DNA from: Hungatella sp. UBA4396
GTDB taxonomy: Bacteria; Bacillota; Clostridia; Lachnospirales; Lachnospiraceae
Reading direction: 5' to 3'
Assembly: GCA_002389905.1 (NCBI GenBank)
Contig: DGRE01000049.1
Coordinates: 13,671 to 77,670 of the forward strand
Length of the DNA stretch: 64,000 bases
Shown here: one piece after another, positions 52,357 to 61,104 of the stretch
Position numbering within the stretch: the first letter of the stretch is position 1
How the letters are laid out: every line of letters begins with the position of its first letter
Program-made: the position numbers and the translations under genes
Notes under the pieces: generated by a model
Told to the model about the DNA's origin: nothing
What the model saw: the letters and a program-made list of their open reading frames with translations, nothing else
Database searches by the model: none

Positions 52357-54186
52357 TCAGCGACCTCCGGCTTTTCCGAATAGCTTTGCCTTATGTTCTG
52401 GTGCATGAACCATCAGGTTGTACCGCTCATTGCCGCATTTATAAAGACACACGCCCTGCTGGGGATAGCGGATCAGCTCATATTCTGATTTCTCCAGCTG
52501 GAGGGTATCCATATAGAACTTGGCATCAATAGATCCTGCATTGAACAGGAATTGGTGGGTTGGAATGGAGAATAGGGGCTTGGTCAGCTCACGGATATGC
52601 TCTACGTTGAAATCCTCCAGATTCTGTGATGCCAGAATAACGGCGCTTTCTTTTTTTCTGACTCGTTTCATGAAGTTACGGATGTATTCGATGGCGGTGA
52701 GATTCGTCAGGAACAGGTACAGCTCATCGATGCTGGCTGCAGTATTTCCGGTAGTCAAAAGCTCGTTGCTCATGTATGAAAGCACGTTAAACAACAAGGC
52801 GTTACGTAAATTCTTGCTTGCATTTAGCACACCCTTGACACCGAAGGTAATAAAATCATTGCTGGTGATATTGGTATGGCCGTTAAAAAACTTGGACTCC
52901 GCTCCTTTACACATGGAGTGAAGTCCAAGGCAGATTTCCCGAAGAGAATCCGCTGTATAGAGTTGGCGATGGCTTTCATCGAAGTCCTTATATTCCTTTT
53001 CAATGAGGTCGTACAGATCAGATAAAATCGGGTAATCTGAATGATTTAAGCGATCAAAATTGCTGTGGTCCGTGATGCCCCATTTTTCATAGAGCTTTCC
53101 CAGCATGATTTCAATTGTGTCGATCTCCCGATCCGTAAAGTCCTTGTAGGTGCGGAAAAAATCCTTTAGAAAGCTGATATGCTGGCTGAGCTTGCTGGTC
53201 TGGCGGAATGCCTGGGGTGCGTCCATATCTTTGGGATCACCAGTTTCATCCCAGCTTTTTGGCTCCAACACATTGATGATAAACTCGCCGGACATGAGGT
53301 CGATAAAACAGCCCCCGAGGTTGATGGTCAGATCCTCATACTCCATTTCCGGATCTAACCCGATAATATGCATGCCGGATTCTCGTAGGTTGCACAGGAT
53401 TAACTTTAGCAGGTAACTCTTACCCTGACCGGAGTTGCCAAGGATTAGAATGTTGGCGTTGGTCTTGTCATCGGCGCGACGGTTGAAGTCTGCCAGAATA
53501 TTACTGCCGAACTTATCCCTGCCGAGGTAGAAACCGTTGGGGTCGGTTTTTCCGGAGTAATTAAAGGGATACAGATTGGCGACAGAACTGGCAGGCAGCA
53601 CCCGTTCAAACTGATCCCCAAACACATTCCAGCCGGAAGGCATGACGCAGATAAAACCTTGCTGCTGGCGCAGCATCAGCCGATCCACGTTAAGTTTGGA
53701 GCGTACCAACTCTGTCAGGACTTCCGTCTGCAGAAGCTTCAGCTGGTCATAATCATGGGATGTCAGCTCAATGTATACAGCGGCATGGAGCAGAGGCTCC
53801 CGGCTCCGATGCATCTGTGCCACAATGGTGGCCACGTCCTGTAGATTTGACTCTGCGGTCACGGTCTGCTGGAGATCCTGTGTACTGGTTCTCTGCATCC
53901 GGTTTTTGTTGGCAGCGTTTGTGATGATTTTCTTTTCCTCCACTGGGGTTACATGTCGGGTATAAAGGTGCAGGGTAACGCCATCTTTCTCCCCAAGGTG
54001 CCGGAGGATAGCCTGTTCATCGGTTGCAGTAGGATATTCCCGGAGCGCCCACACACAGCGATAGGTATTGCCGCAGATGAAATGGTCGGCATTAAACTTG
54101 ATTACCGAAGGGGCGATCATATCCAGAAATTCTTGTATACGCACCTCCTCCTGCGGCTGGGCTTTGGGTTTCACTTTTCTTGCCAT
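52357..54186 (-). CDS. virB4: VirB4/TraE-type T4SS ATPase
   Basis: 609 residues from the ATG at 54184-54186. The N-terminal half (DMIAPSVIKFNADHFICGNT) assembles with the channel. The C-terminal half is a RecA-like ATPase with Walker A ILGNSGQGKSYLLK and Walker B ASIDELYLFL, followed by SAVILASQNLEDF. It powers substrate transfer and pilus-like assembly. A terminator hairpin lies 36 bases upstream of the start. Confidence 0.94.
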   Translation of the reverse strand: MARKVKPKAQPQEEVRIQEFLDMIAPSVIKFNADHFICGNTYRCVWALREYPTATDEQAILRHLGEKDGVTLHLYTRHVTPVEEKKIITNAANKNRMQRTSTQDLQQTVTAESNLQDVATIVAQMHRSREPLLHAAVYIELTSHDYDQLKLLQTEVLTELVRSKLNVDRLMLRQQQGFICVMPSGWNVFGDQFERVLPASSVANLYPFNYSGKTDPNGFYLGRDKFGSNILADFNRRADDKTNANILILGNSGQGKSYLLKLILCNLRESGMHIIGLDPEMEYEDLTINLGGCFIDLMSGEFIINVLEPKSWDETGDPKDMDAPQAFRQTSKLSQHISFLKDFFRTYKDFTDREIDTIEIMLGKLYEKWGITDHSNFDRLNHSDYPILSDLYDLIEKEYKDFDESHRQLYTADSLREICLGLHSMCKGAESKFFNGHTNITSNDFITFGVKGVLNASKNLRNALLFNVLSYMSNELLTTGNTAASIDELYLFLTNLTAIEYIRNFMKRVRKKESAVILASQNLEDFNVEHIRELTKPLFSIPTHQFLFNAGSIDAKFYMDTLQLEKSEYELIRYPQQGVCLYKCGNERYNLMVHAPEHKAKLFGKAGGR

Positions 54187-54221
54187 GGGCTTCTTCCTTT
54201 CTGAATTTGATTTTGGGTATT

Positions 54222-54250
54222 GAAAAAGCCGCCACTGATTGTGACGGCTT
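54222..54250 (-). terminator. Terminator directly upstream of virB4
   Basis: On the minus strand AAGCCGTCAC pairs with GTGGCGGCTT (54241-54250 and 54226-54235), followed by UUUUU. It would stop read-through from the Fic region into virB4 unless suppressed. Confidence 0.75.
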
Positions 54251-54389
54251 GATAAAAATGGTTTATTTCTAATTGAAAACAAGGTATAATTGGCAATAAC
54301 ATCTTAATTTTTTTTACATGTTTACATATAATCAAGTGCTGTGTTCCCATTATTTATACAGCAGGTATCAAGGAAGGGAGACAAATGTT

Positions 54390-55019
54390 ATGGGAAATAC
54401 GTATGAAATAATTGATGAAACAAAATGGAAAAGGGCTTTGCACTGTCAAATATTTAGAAACAGTATCGAGCCCTCCTATTGTGTTACCCTTGAATTGGAT
54501 ATTACAAATTTCTTGGAAAAAGTCCGGAAGGAGAAATTTTCCTTTACTTTGTCGCTTGTCTTTGCGGTTTCAAAATGTGCAAATAACATAGAAGAATTTC
54601 GATATCGTTTCCTTGACGGCCAAATTGTGCTTTACGATAGGATTAATACAGCATTTACCTATTTGGATAAGAATACTGATCTTTTTAAAGTTGTTAATGT
54701 TGACATGCAGGACACCTTGGAAAGTTATATTTCTGTAGCAGCTCAAAAAGCTGCAAATCAAAAAGACTATTTTACGGGACCATTGGGTAATGATGTATTT
54801 CAATTTTCGCCTATGCCATGGGTATCATATACTCATATTTCACACACAAATTCTGGTAAAAAAGATAACGCTACTCCATTATTTGATTGGGGAAAATACT
54901 TTGACAGAAACGGTAAGAAGATACTGCCTTTTTCTGTTCAGGTACACCATTCTTTTGTAGATGGAATACATGTTGGAAAACTCGTAGATTCGTTACAAGA
55001 CTATTTGAACAACATATAG
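54390..55019 (+). CDS. Chloramphenicol acetyltransferase-like protein
   Basis: 209 residues from the ATG at 54390, chosen for the AAGGAAGGGAG site. The fold is that of the trimeric type A CATs: an early IIDETKWKRALHCQIF, then MPWVSYTHISHTN and the catalytic HHSFVDGIHVGKLVDSLQD. It is diverged from the well-known CatA/CatP enzymes, so chloramphenicol as substrate is likely but unproven. It is oriented against the surrounding transfer genes and AT-rich, which marks it as recently acquired cargo. Confidence 0.85.
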   Translation: MGNTYEIIDETKWKRALHCQIFRNSIEPSYCVTLELDITNFLEKVRKEKFSFTLSLVFAVSKCANNIEEFRYRFLDGQIVLYDRINTAFTYLDKNTDLFKVVNVDMQDTLESYISVAAQKAANQKDYFTGPLGNDVFQFSPMPWVSYTHISHTNSGKKDNATPLFDWGKYFDRNGKKILPFSVQVHHSFVDGIHVGKLVDSLQDYLNNI

Positions 55020-55107
55020 ACTTCGAACATCAAATTATGAGCAAAAAGGAAAGCTATGTACAATCATGGCTTCCCTTTTTATATCCTCTCTGGTGGCAAG
55101 CTTAAGG

Positions 55108-55392
55108 TCACAGAACACCAAGGTCTTTCAAAAGCCGCACACAGTCCAATGCCCCTTGCAGGTATAGGTGCTTTTCCTGAAATCCCCAAACCTCTAAATT
55201 GAGTTCAAGGTATTCCTGAAAAATCTGTCTATCCGGTTCATTAAACTTTTCCAGATATCGCTCTATCGAAGCCCTTAGCTCAGCTTGCCGCAGAATAAGC
55301 TGATCGAGGTTCTCATCTTCCTCTCGCTGCCGACTGAGTGCCCGCTGGGTTAATTCTCCTACAATCATATCCATGATTTCCTCATATTCCAT
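55108..55392 (-). CDS. Small helical protein of unknown function
   Basis: 94 residues from the ATG at 55390-55392 (GAGGTG seven bases upstream). Acidic and helical (YEEIMDMIVGELTQRALSRQ, ERYLEKFNEPDRQIFQEYLE). No recognised domain. It follows the CAT-like gene tail to tail and may belong to the ICE core. Confidence 0.6.
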   Translation of the reverse strand: MEYEEIMDMIVGELTQRALSRQREEDENLDQLILRQAELRASIERYLEKFNEPDRQIFQEYLELNLEVWGFQEKHLYLQGALDCVRLLKDLGVL

Positions 55393-55465
55393 TTTCATCA
55401 CCTCACGTGTATTACACAAGACAATAAACGAATACCCTGCACAAGTCTATAGGGAAAACCCAACA

Positions 55466-55507
55466 AAAAAGCCGCAACCTCTTTTTACGAAAAGGTTACG
55501 GCTTTTA
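55466..55507. terminator. Terminator after the Fic gene
   Basis: AAAAAGCCGCAACCT and AAGGTTACGGCTTTT form a 14-base stem with one mismatch and terminal A/U runs, ending 12 bases before the Fic stop. Confidence 0.8.
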
Positions 55508-55518
55508 AACAGGTTCAC

Positions 55519-56286
55519 TTAAAACTGTTGCTGTTGCATTTGTTCCGGTGCCTGCGACATGCCAAGATACCGGTCAAGCTGCTGCTCCTCCAACCCAGCA
55601 ATCATGTCGGCAAAAGGAGCCAGCTCCTTCTTTACGGCGTATGCTTCCAGTGCATCGAAATATTCCAGACGCTGCTCCTTTGCTATGGAGACAGGCAAGA
55701 AACCATGAGCCATCAGCTGATAATTCATGATCAGACGAGAAGTCCGTCCATTTCCATCGGGGAACGGATGGATTCGCACGAACTCCGCATGAGTCCAGGC
55801 AGCAAGCTCAATCACATTGTCTGTATCTCTTTCCTGCATATCCAGATAAAAATTTTTTACCTGCTGATACATTTCAACCGGAGATGGGGGTGTATGAGCG
55901 GCACCTGAGATATAAACGTCCACATTCCGGTATACACCACCTGTCATGATATTTTCCATGAGTATGGCATGGATATCCTTGATGATTTTCTCATCCAGTG
56001 GCAATCCCTTCGCAATACAGTCTTTCACGTACCGATAAGCCTTGTCGTGGTTCACTACTTCGTAAATTTCACGAAGCCGCTTACCGCCGACAGACAGACC
56101 TTCTTCCAGCACTGCCTTTGTTTCCAGAAGGGTCAGTGTATTTCCCTCAATTGCGGTGGAATGGTGCGTATATTCCAGATCAAACGCTCTCGCGTAACTT
56201 TTTACCGTAATCTCCGGAAGTGAATCTCTGCTCTGATCAAAAAGTGTTTTTTTCTGCAATAACTCCTGATAGTTCAATCTGTTCAC
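55519..56286 (-). CDS. Fic-family adenylyltransferase-like protein
   Basis: 255 residues. The N-terminal helix contains HSTAIEGNTL, which matches the inhibitory [ST]xxxE[GN] motif of self-restrained Fic proteins. The active-site loop HPFPDGNGRTSR is complete. Such enzymes attach AMP to target proteins and act as toxins or regulators. The self-inhibitory helix explains why no separate antitoxin is seen. The C-terminus is Gln-rich (QAPEQMQQQQF). It lies between PrgI/VirB4 genes, a position for passengers of the transfer operon. Confidence 0.9.
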   Translation of the reverse strand: MNRLNYQELLQKKTLFDQSRDSLPEITVKSYARAFDLEYTHHSTAIEGNTLTLLETKAVLEEGLSVGGKRLREIYEVVNHDKAYRYVKDCIAKGLPLDEKIIKDIHAILMENIMTGGVYRNVDVYISGAAHTPPSPVEMYQQVKNFYLDMQERDTDNVIELAAWTHAEFVRIHPFPDGNGRTSRLIMNYQLMAHGFLPVSIAKEQRLEYFDALEAYAVKKELAPFADMIAGLEEQQLDRYLGMSQAPEQMQQQQF

Positions 56287-56391
56287 TCCCTTTCATAATT
56301 ATTTATGCTGATTTTCAGTTATAGAATAGTTTACCATGCTTTCAGCGGATATTCAACTGCATGCGAGCAAAAAAGGAAACTCTTCTGGTCC

Positions 56392-56982
56392 CTATTCCCC
56401 GAAGATAATCCAACGTTCGCCATCAAAATTCTCGAACTTCTCCGTTGTGACATTCTGCTCAAAATAGACAGCCAGAAGTCGCTTGATGTCCTCCTTGCCG
56501 GAACGCTTGGCAATGAAGCCCTGCTCCCGCAGCGTTTTCTCGATGCGGCTTAAGTAAGGGAACACCTCACTGTCCTTTTCATTTTTGAGCCGGATGATGA
56601 CGAGGAATTCCCTGGCTGTAGCCATCTGCACCTGAATACGGTCAAGGTGTACGAGATCCTGATCCAACAGCTTGCGAACAGCCGGATTGTCTTCTTGTTC
56701 CATACGGCTTCTCAAAAACCGCTTATTATCTTCGTAGCTTTCTCGGCTGTTCAAGCACAGAAATTCAAGCTCCGCCATGCCCTTGAGAACCGTCATCAGT
56801 GCATAAATCCGCGCTGAGATACTTTCCTCAGATAACACGGAGATATTGGTGGGTTTGATCATAAAATACACAAGCCGGTCGCCGCGATAGGTATCCAGGC
56901 TGTAATCTGTCACTTCTCTGGTTCCAATGAGCTGGCGGGTAACCTTACGCTGTTTTTCTGTTTTCTTTTCTGTTTTGCTCAT
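56392..56982 (-). CDS. Conserved T4SS-associated protein
   Basis: 196 residues from the ATG at 56980-56982, which overlaps the PrgI stop as ATGA. It contains LVYFMIKPTNISVLSEESIS and MAELEFLCLNSRESYEDNK, a pattern like the N-terminal part of VirB4-type ATPases. Tn1549-like elements hold a gene of this size between PrgI and VirB4. Likely a structural or regulatory part of the channel. Confidence 0.75.
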   Translation of the reverse strand: MSKTEKKTEKQRKVTRQLIGTREVTDYSLDTYRGDRLVYFMIKPTNISVLSEESISARIYALMTVLKGMAELEFLCLNSRESYEDNKRFLRSRMEQEDNPAVRKLLDQDLVHLDRIQVQMATAREFLVIIRLKNEKDSEVFPYLSRIEKTLREQGFIAKRSGKEDIKRLLAVYFEQNVTTEKFENFDGERWIIFGE

Positions 56983-57245
56983 CTTGGCAGATACCCCCAT
57001 TCGTAGACCTGCTGCTTTGTAAAAAAGAATGCGCAGGCATATTGGATAAAGTCAAGGATACTGGTATCGTCAAACCGTATGGTCAAAAATGCGTAGAGGG
57101 CTGTGATGACAATGGGCGGCAGAAATCCCAGCTGCGCCAGCGCAAACACAGAGATTAAAAGACCCACGCCAATGATGCCGATATCCCGGAGCTGCCAAAG
57201 CCACAGCGTGGCTTTCGATTTTAGGTTGTCGGGGTAGATGTACAT
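56979..57245 (-). CDS. prgI: PrgI-family T4SS membrane protein
   Basis: 88 residues with two hydrophobic helices (about 20-42 and 46-60) after MYIYPDNLKSKATLWLW. This is the PrgI/VirB3-like protein of Gram-positive conjugation systems. It overlaps the methyltransferase gene by 25 bases upstream and the next gene by four bases downstream. Confidence 0.88.
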   Translation of the reverse strand: MYIYPDNLKSKATLWLWQLRDIGIIGVGLLISVFALAQLGFLPPIVITALYAFLTIRFDDTSILDFIQYACAFFFTKQQVYEWGYLPR

Positions 57246-59572
57246 TCTGATTCCTCCTGTTCCAATTTAAATTTGCGTAAAAAATAAGCGATTCCCCGGA
57301 GCACATGCACCACACAGGGAATCGCCACACTATTGCCAAGGGCTTTATATCTTGCGCTGTCCGAAGCGCCGGGGATATCCGTCCAGTAATCGGGATACCC
57401 CTGGAGTCTTTCACATTCCAGAGGCGTCAGCCTGCGGATCAGCTTACCGATGCGGATGGGATGCACATTGTTGAGGGAATAGCCACCATTCGTTTTGGAT
57501 TGCAGTGTTCCACTTAAGTCGCCGTTTTCCACTCCATTGCGGCAATCCAGTCCGGCCACATCCGCGTCGCATATAAGGTCTGTTGCATCCTTATACTGTC
57601 TGGCACTTTGCGTGCTGACTACCTCATTTGGCGCATACTCATCGCTCCGCTGCTGTGAAAAAACGCAATGACGGTCGGTGGATGTCACGGTGTAGCTGAT
57701 GTCCGGCTGAACGCCAAGTCCATTGCCCCCATTGTGATCCTGTCGATCAATGATATTTCCGGCAATACAGTAAGTCGAATCATGTGCCAAAGCTTCACCG
57801 GACTCCCCGGCAAGAACAGCTGGCTGGGAAATCAGGGGAACATTGTTGCCGCCGGTTCCATAGCGGGCAGACATTGTCGGAGCTACCGGGTGAGGTCCGG
57901 TATAGCGCGAGTCAATGCCATGGTTCTCAAACAGCTCCGGCTGGGAGTCCAGGATCAATGGCTGGTGTCCATGCTCCTGTGCTCGAAGCGTACCGGTCTG
58001 GTTTTCGGAGCAGTACATCTGCCCGCCGCCCTGGTCATTCAGACAAAGGATGGAGGGTACCATATTCGTTCCGCTCTCCGCTGCCTTCAGTGTCGGGGAA
58101 ATTTCCTCACTGTAACCAATCCCTCCCGCAGCAGGACCGGCTCCTGCACAGAAGCCAGCTGTCAGCACACAAGGATAGCCCTGTCCGGCCTGCCCGCCAC
58201 CCGATGTGAGGGATGTGTGCTGCTCCGTCGTCAGGAAGCAGTCGCCGTTTCCCTTGGTAACTACACCTGCCGAAAACACCAACCCGCCCGGATTCCTTCC
58301 ACCGCCGCCATCCGCACCAGCCAGCGTTGGCGCGATGCTGTCCTCTGTAAAGATTCGTTCCTGCTGGGTATCCCATGGGGTCAGGCAGTTTGGCTGCTGA
58401 ACGCCGAATTCCTCTGAAAGCTGCGCCACAAAGGTCTGCTGTTTCATACCGGGTTGAGCCTGTATTGCCCCGGATACATCATTTAAATTCCGTACCTCAT
58501 CCCGCTGGTTACAGGCAAAGGCAATGGTTCCGCTTTCTGGTGTAGAATGAAATACGGCATGGGAGTGCGATGCCTGGAGGGTAAAGGCTGGATCATCATC
58601 GGCTCCTATCCCAAGACCTGTTCCTTCTCCCAAACGCTCATGCCTAGTGGCTATCTGTGTATTGATTGGAATCGTTACAGGTTCACTTTTTTCTTCTGTT
58701 ATATACCCATGTCCTCCACCTTCGCCGCCATACAGAGACGGCCACACACCATCGCCTTCATAAATGCGGCGGCTTTGCACATCCCATGGCGTCAGGCATT
58801 CTCCGGATCTTCCTCCAACGGCTCCGGAGCTTCCGCCTGGATCTCCAGCGCTCGCCTCAAAACAGGCGGCAGTTCCTTGCCGCGTTTCCTCGCTCTGCGC
58901 AGAATCCCCAAACAGGCGGTCTTGCTCAAATAATATTTGTGATGCGGTGTGGCCTCCAAAATCTGCGACAAGGTATATACGTTTTCTTCTCTGGGGGGTG
59001 CGGGGCCAGTATTGAGCATCGTATACTCGCCAAGCAACGGAGAATTGATCTCCCAGTATGGCCCCAGCAGATTTCCATACCCCTCCCGGAGGTCGAGGTA
59101 TAGATACGGTACTGTCCGCAATTCTGCAGGTTTCCTCAAGTACCGCCCGGAAATCCTCTGACTCAGAGGAGCTGAAGGCTCCGGGGACATTTTCCCAGCA
59201 CATATACCGAGGTCGAACAGCGTCAGCTGGCCTTCCGTTTGCTTTGTCATAGGCTCTCATCTCCTTGATTACGCGAACCTGCTCCATGAACAGGCCGGAG
59301 CGCTCTCCCTGCAAGCCCGCACGCTTCCCCGCAACGCTCAGATCCTGGCAGGGTGAGCCCCCGCAGATCACATCCACGGGCGTAAGCTGCGCACCGTCAA
59401 GCTTTGTAATGTCGCCTACATGACACATTCCAGGAAAGCGCAGCCGGGTCACCTCGATAGGGAACGGTTCGATTTCGCTGGCCCAGACAGGAGTAAAGCC
59501 CTGTCGGACGCCTGCCAGCGGAAAGCCGCCGATCCCGTCAAACAGGCTGCCGAGGGTCAGCGGTTCGGTCAA
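57221..59572 (-). CDS. C5-cytosine DNA methyltransferase with a large repetitive insertion
   Basis: 783 residues, almost twice a normal Dcm, starting at a TTG that overlaps the stop of the previous gene. Motif I LFDGIGGF, the catalytic GGSPCQDLS, WENVPG and TPQRRKRIYLV lie in the first 205 residues. Motifs IX-X (RRLTPLECERLQGYPDYW, KALGNSVAIP) end it. Between them lies about 470 residues of glycine-rich, semi-repetitive sequence, with CLTPWDVQSRRI and CLTPWDTQQERI units and several APTL/SPTL segments. It probably methylates the ICE against host restriction. Another ORF is nested at 58792-59250. Confidence 0.9.
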   Translation of the reverse strand: MTEPLTLGSLFDGIGGFPLAGVRQGFTPVWASEIEPFPIEVTRLRFPGMCHVGDITKLDGAQLTPVDVICGGSPCQDLSVAGKRAGLQGERSGLFMEQVRVIKEMRAYDKANGRPADAVRPRYMCWENVPGAFSSSESEDFRAVLEETCRIADSTVSIPRPPGGVWKSAGAILGDQFSVAWRVYDAQYWPRTPQRRKRIYLVADFGGHTASQILFEQDRLFGDSAQSEETRQGTAACFEASAGDPGGSSGAVGGRSGECLTPWDVQSRRIYEGDGVWPSLYGGEGGGHGYITEEKSEPVTIPINTQIATRHERLGEGTGLGIGADDDPAFTLQASHSHAVFHSTPESGTIAFACNQRDEVRNLNDVSGAIQAQPGMKQQTFVAQLSEEFGVQQPNCLTPWDTQQERIFTEDSIAPTLAGADGGGGRNPGGLVFSAGVVTKGNGDCFLTTEQHTSLTSGGGQAGQGYPCVLTAGFCAGAGPAAGGIGYSEEISPTLKAAESGTNMVPSILCLNDQGGGQMYCSENQTGTLRAQEHGHQPLILDSQPELFENHGIDSRYTGPHPVAPTMSARYGTGGNNVPLISQPAVLAGESGEALAHDSTYCIAGNIIDRQDHNGGNGLGVQPDISYTVTSTDRHCVFSQQRSDEYAPNEVVSTQSARQYKDATDLICDADVAGLDCRNGVENGDLSGTLQSKTNGGYSLNNVHPIRIGKLIRRLTPLECERLQGYPDYWTDIPGASDSARYKALGNSVAIPCVVHVLRGIAYFLRKFKLEQEESECTSTPTT
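58792..59250 (-). CDS. ORF nested in the methyltransferase gene in another frame
   Basis: 152 codons on the same strand, one frame off the methyltransferase. An AAGGAG site lies ten bases before its ATG (59248-59250). It starts MTKQTEGQLTLFDLG and continues ENVYTLSQILEATPHHKYYL, SKTACLGILRRARKRGKEL. The composition is that of a real protein. As I recall, proteins with a LSQIL-x-KYYLS-x-ACxGIL-RRGKELP core are annotated as separate genes next to Dcm-type methylases in prophages and ICEs. Function unknown. It could also be a frame echo of the conserved methylase motifs. Confidence 0.55.
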   Translation of the reverse strand: MTKQTEGQLTLFDLGICAGKMSPEPSAPLSQRISGRYLRKPAELRTVPYLYLDLREGYGNLLGPYWEINSPLLGEYTMLNTGPAPPREENVYTLSQILEATPHHKYYLSKTACLGILRRARKRGKELPPVLRRALEIQAEAPEPLEEDPENA

Positions 59573-60129
59573 TACTGCAGCTTCATGCCAGAGGAAGGCG
59601 CTTCCTCCAGCGTGATGTCCATTCCTTTTGCAAAATAGGATACATTAGAAGTGCGGGTATTTTCTATCAGCCGTCTGGCTTCAGAGGCGGCTTCCTCATA
59701 GGTATCAAATGTCAACGGCTCTCCGTCCTGCTTTACCCAGGCTTCCGATGCCCCGCGCACTGAGGCGGCACTCCTGCGCGCCCATATTCCGTATTTCTCC
59801 ATGGTATGTCCTCCTTGTATTTGTTCTGCGGATACTCGTTTGACCGGAATACCCAGCCGCTCAGCCTCCACAATCTCACAGCGCATTCCAGTGCTGATCT
59901 GGGAACCGCACACCCATAATTCCTCGCAGGCCGCCAATACCCGAAGTCCCATTTGAATGCCGGCTTCCCGTTCTGCCGGTACAGCATCATTTAGCAGTTG
60001 GGGGTATAACAGATGCACAGCCACCGGCGCACAGCACTGCGATATAGCATAGCGGCAGGCATCCTGCGCAAACCTCACGTTCCGTTCAATTTCCCCGGCA
60101 TAGGGGGAACAGATATAGACCAGCTTCAT
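59569..60129 (-). CDS. DUF4406-like N-terminal domain with an ICE-specific C-terminal part
   Basis: 186 residues. Residues 1-105 have the nucleoside-deoxyribosyltransferase-like fold: LVYICSPYAGEIERNVRFAQ, CCAPVAVHLLYPQ, ELWVCGSQISTGM, CEIVEAERLGIPV. The final 75 residues form a second small domain and end PSSGMKLQY, fitting the shared tail pattern. DUF4406 proteins are common in phages and ICEs; their substrate is not known. Start and stop overlap both neighbours, so it is translated within the T4SS operon. Confidence 0.75.
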   Translation of the reverse strand: MKLVYICSPYAGEIERNVRFAQDACRYAISQCCAPVAVHLLYPQLLNDAVPAEREAGIQMGLRVLAACEELWVCGSQISTGMRCEIVEAERLGIPVKRVSAEQIQGGHTMEKYGIWARRSAASVRGASEAWVKQDGEPLTFDTYEEAASEARRLIENTRTSNVSYFAKGMDITLEEAPSSGMKLQY

Positions 60130-61031
60130 TTTGCTGCCACCGCCTTTACAATCGTCCTCGTAATGTTCATGGCAGTCTGCCCGGCATAGACGGCGCTCAT
60201 AAAGTTAGCCCTGGTGCTGGTATCTAATCCGAAAGCTCCAGCGATTCGGGGAATTTCTCCCGCCGCCAGCATAAGCCCCAGCCCAAGCAGAGCCTGATCC
60301 TTCACGACCATCAGTCCAGCTATGAGGATGGTGGCTTGTAAAAAGGCGGTCAGACACAGCCCAATAATCTGCTTGCACCAGCTGGTGAAACCGTCCATGT
60401 AGCCGCGGGGAACGGAAAACATATACAAGCTCCCCACAGCGATTTGAATGAGCAGGATACCGCCGCGTTTGAGATTTGCAAAGAACACCTTAATTACGGC
60501 GTAGCCCATCAGAATCAGGATAAACAGCATCATAATCGGACTGGTGATCACTCCCAGCCCGCCAAAGACGTTCAAGCTACCCGCGCTTTCTAAATTCCCG
60601 GCTGCGGATAGCTCATTGATAAAATTTCCTGCAAGGGTATCCAAGCCGCTTCCGTAGCCAGTGATTCCCGCCGTCAGACTACTCTGCAGTGAAACGGACA
60701 GTTTGTACAGTTCTACGGGAACGGTGGAGAATAACCCCACTGCCATAAATCCCTTGATGGCATTCAGCGCGGCATCCCGGATGCTGCCCCGGCCGGACTG
60801 GTATTCGATGGCACACTCAAAAGCAGACACCACCAGCCCCGTTCCATACAGCGCCCAAGCCAGATAAACAAAAAACAGGACGATGGATTGAACCCAGCTC
60901 ATTTCAAACAGATCCGCTCCCATGCCGCCCATTGCGGAAAAGAAATTTCCAAGAAAGCCGATGATTTGTCCGTAAATCCAATCAAGGATTTGCCCCAAGA
61001 CCGTATCGGCTACAAAATCCCATATAAACAT
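60126..61031 (-). CDS. TrbL/VirB6-type T4SS membrane protein
   Basis: 301 residues from the ATG at 61029-61031 (GGAAGG eight bases upstream; earlier ATG/GTG codons sit too close to it). About six to seven hydrophobic helices, with large glycine-rich loops (SLQSSLTAGITGYGSGLDTL). Size, topology and position between Maff2 and PrgI identify the VirB6-like inner channel component. A textbook terminator sits immediately before its ribosome site. Confidence 0.85.
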   Translation of the reverse strand: MFIWDFVADTVLGQILDWIYGQIIGFLGNFFSAMGGMGADLFEMSWVQSIVLFFVYLAWALYGTGLVVSAFECAIEYQSGRGSIRDAALNAIKGFMAVGLFSTVPVELYKLSVSLQSSLTAGITGYGSGLDTLAGNFINELSAAGNLESAGSLNVFGGLGVITSPIMMLFILILMGYAVIKVFFANLKRGGILLIQIAVGSLYMFSVPRGYMDGFTSWCKQIIGLCLTAFLQATILIAGLMVVKDQALLGLGLMLAAGEIPRIAGAFGLDTSTRANFMSAVYAGQTAMNITRTIVKAVAAK

Positions 61032-61045
61032 AGGCATCACCTTCC

Positions 61046-61075
61046 AAAAAAGAAGGGAGCCCTGCGGCTCCCTTC
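61046..61075 (-). terminator. Terminator abutting the ribosome site of the VirB6-like gene
   Basis: A perfect 10-base stem (GAAGGGAGCC / GGCTCCCTTC) with a 4-base loop, followed on the minus strand by six U residues. The GGAAGG ribosome site begins at the end of the U run. It must be bypassed for the gene to be expressed from upstream. Confidence 0.85.
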
Positions 61076-61104
61076 GATACTATAGTGTTTAAAGCTATCT
61101 CCTA

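Noticed and set aside
57668..58417. A 249-codon open frame on the plus strand opposite the methyltransferase
   Set aside because: Antisense to the repetitive methylase insertion, without ribosome site or recognisable domain. Explained by codon bias of the real gene.
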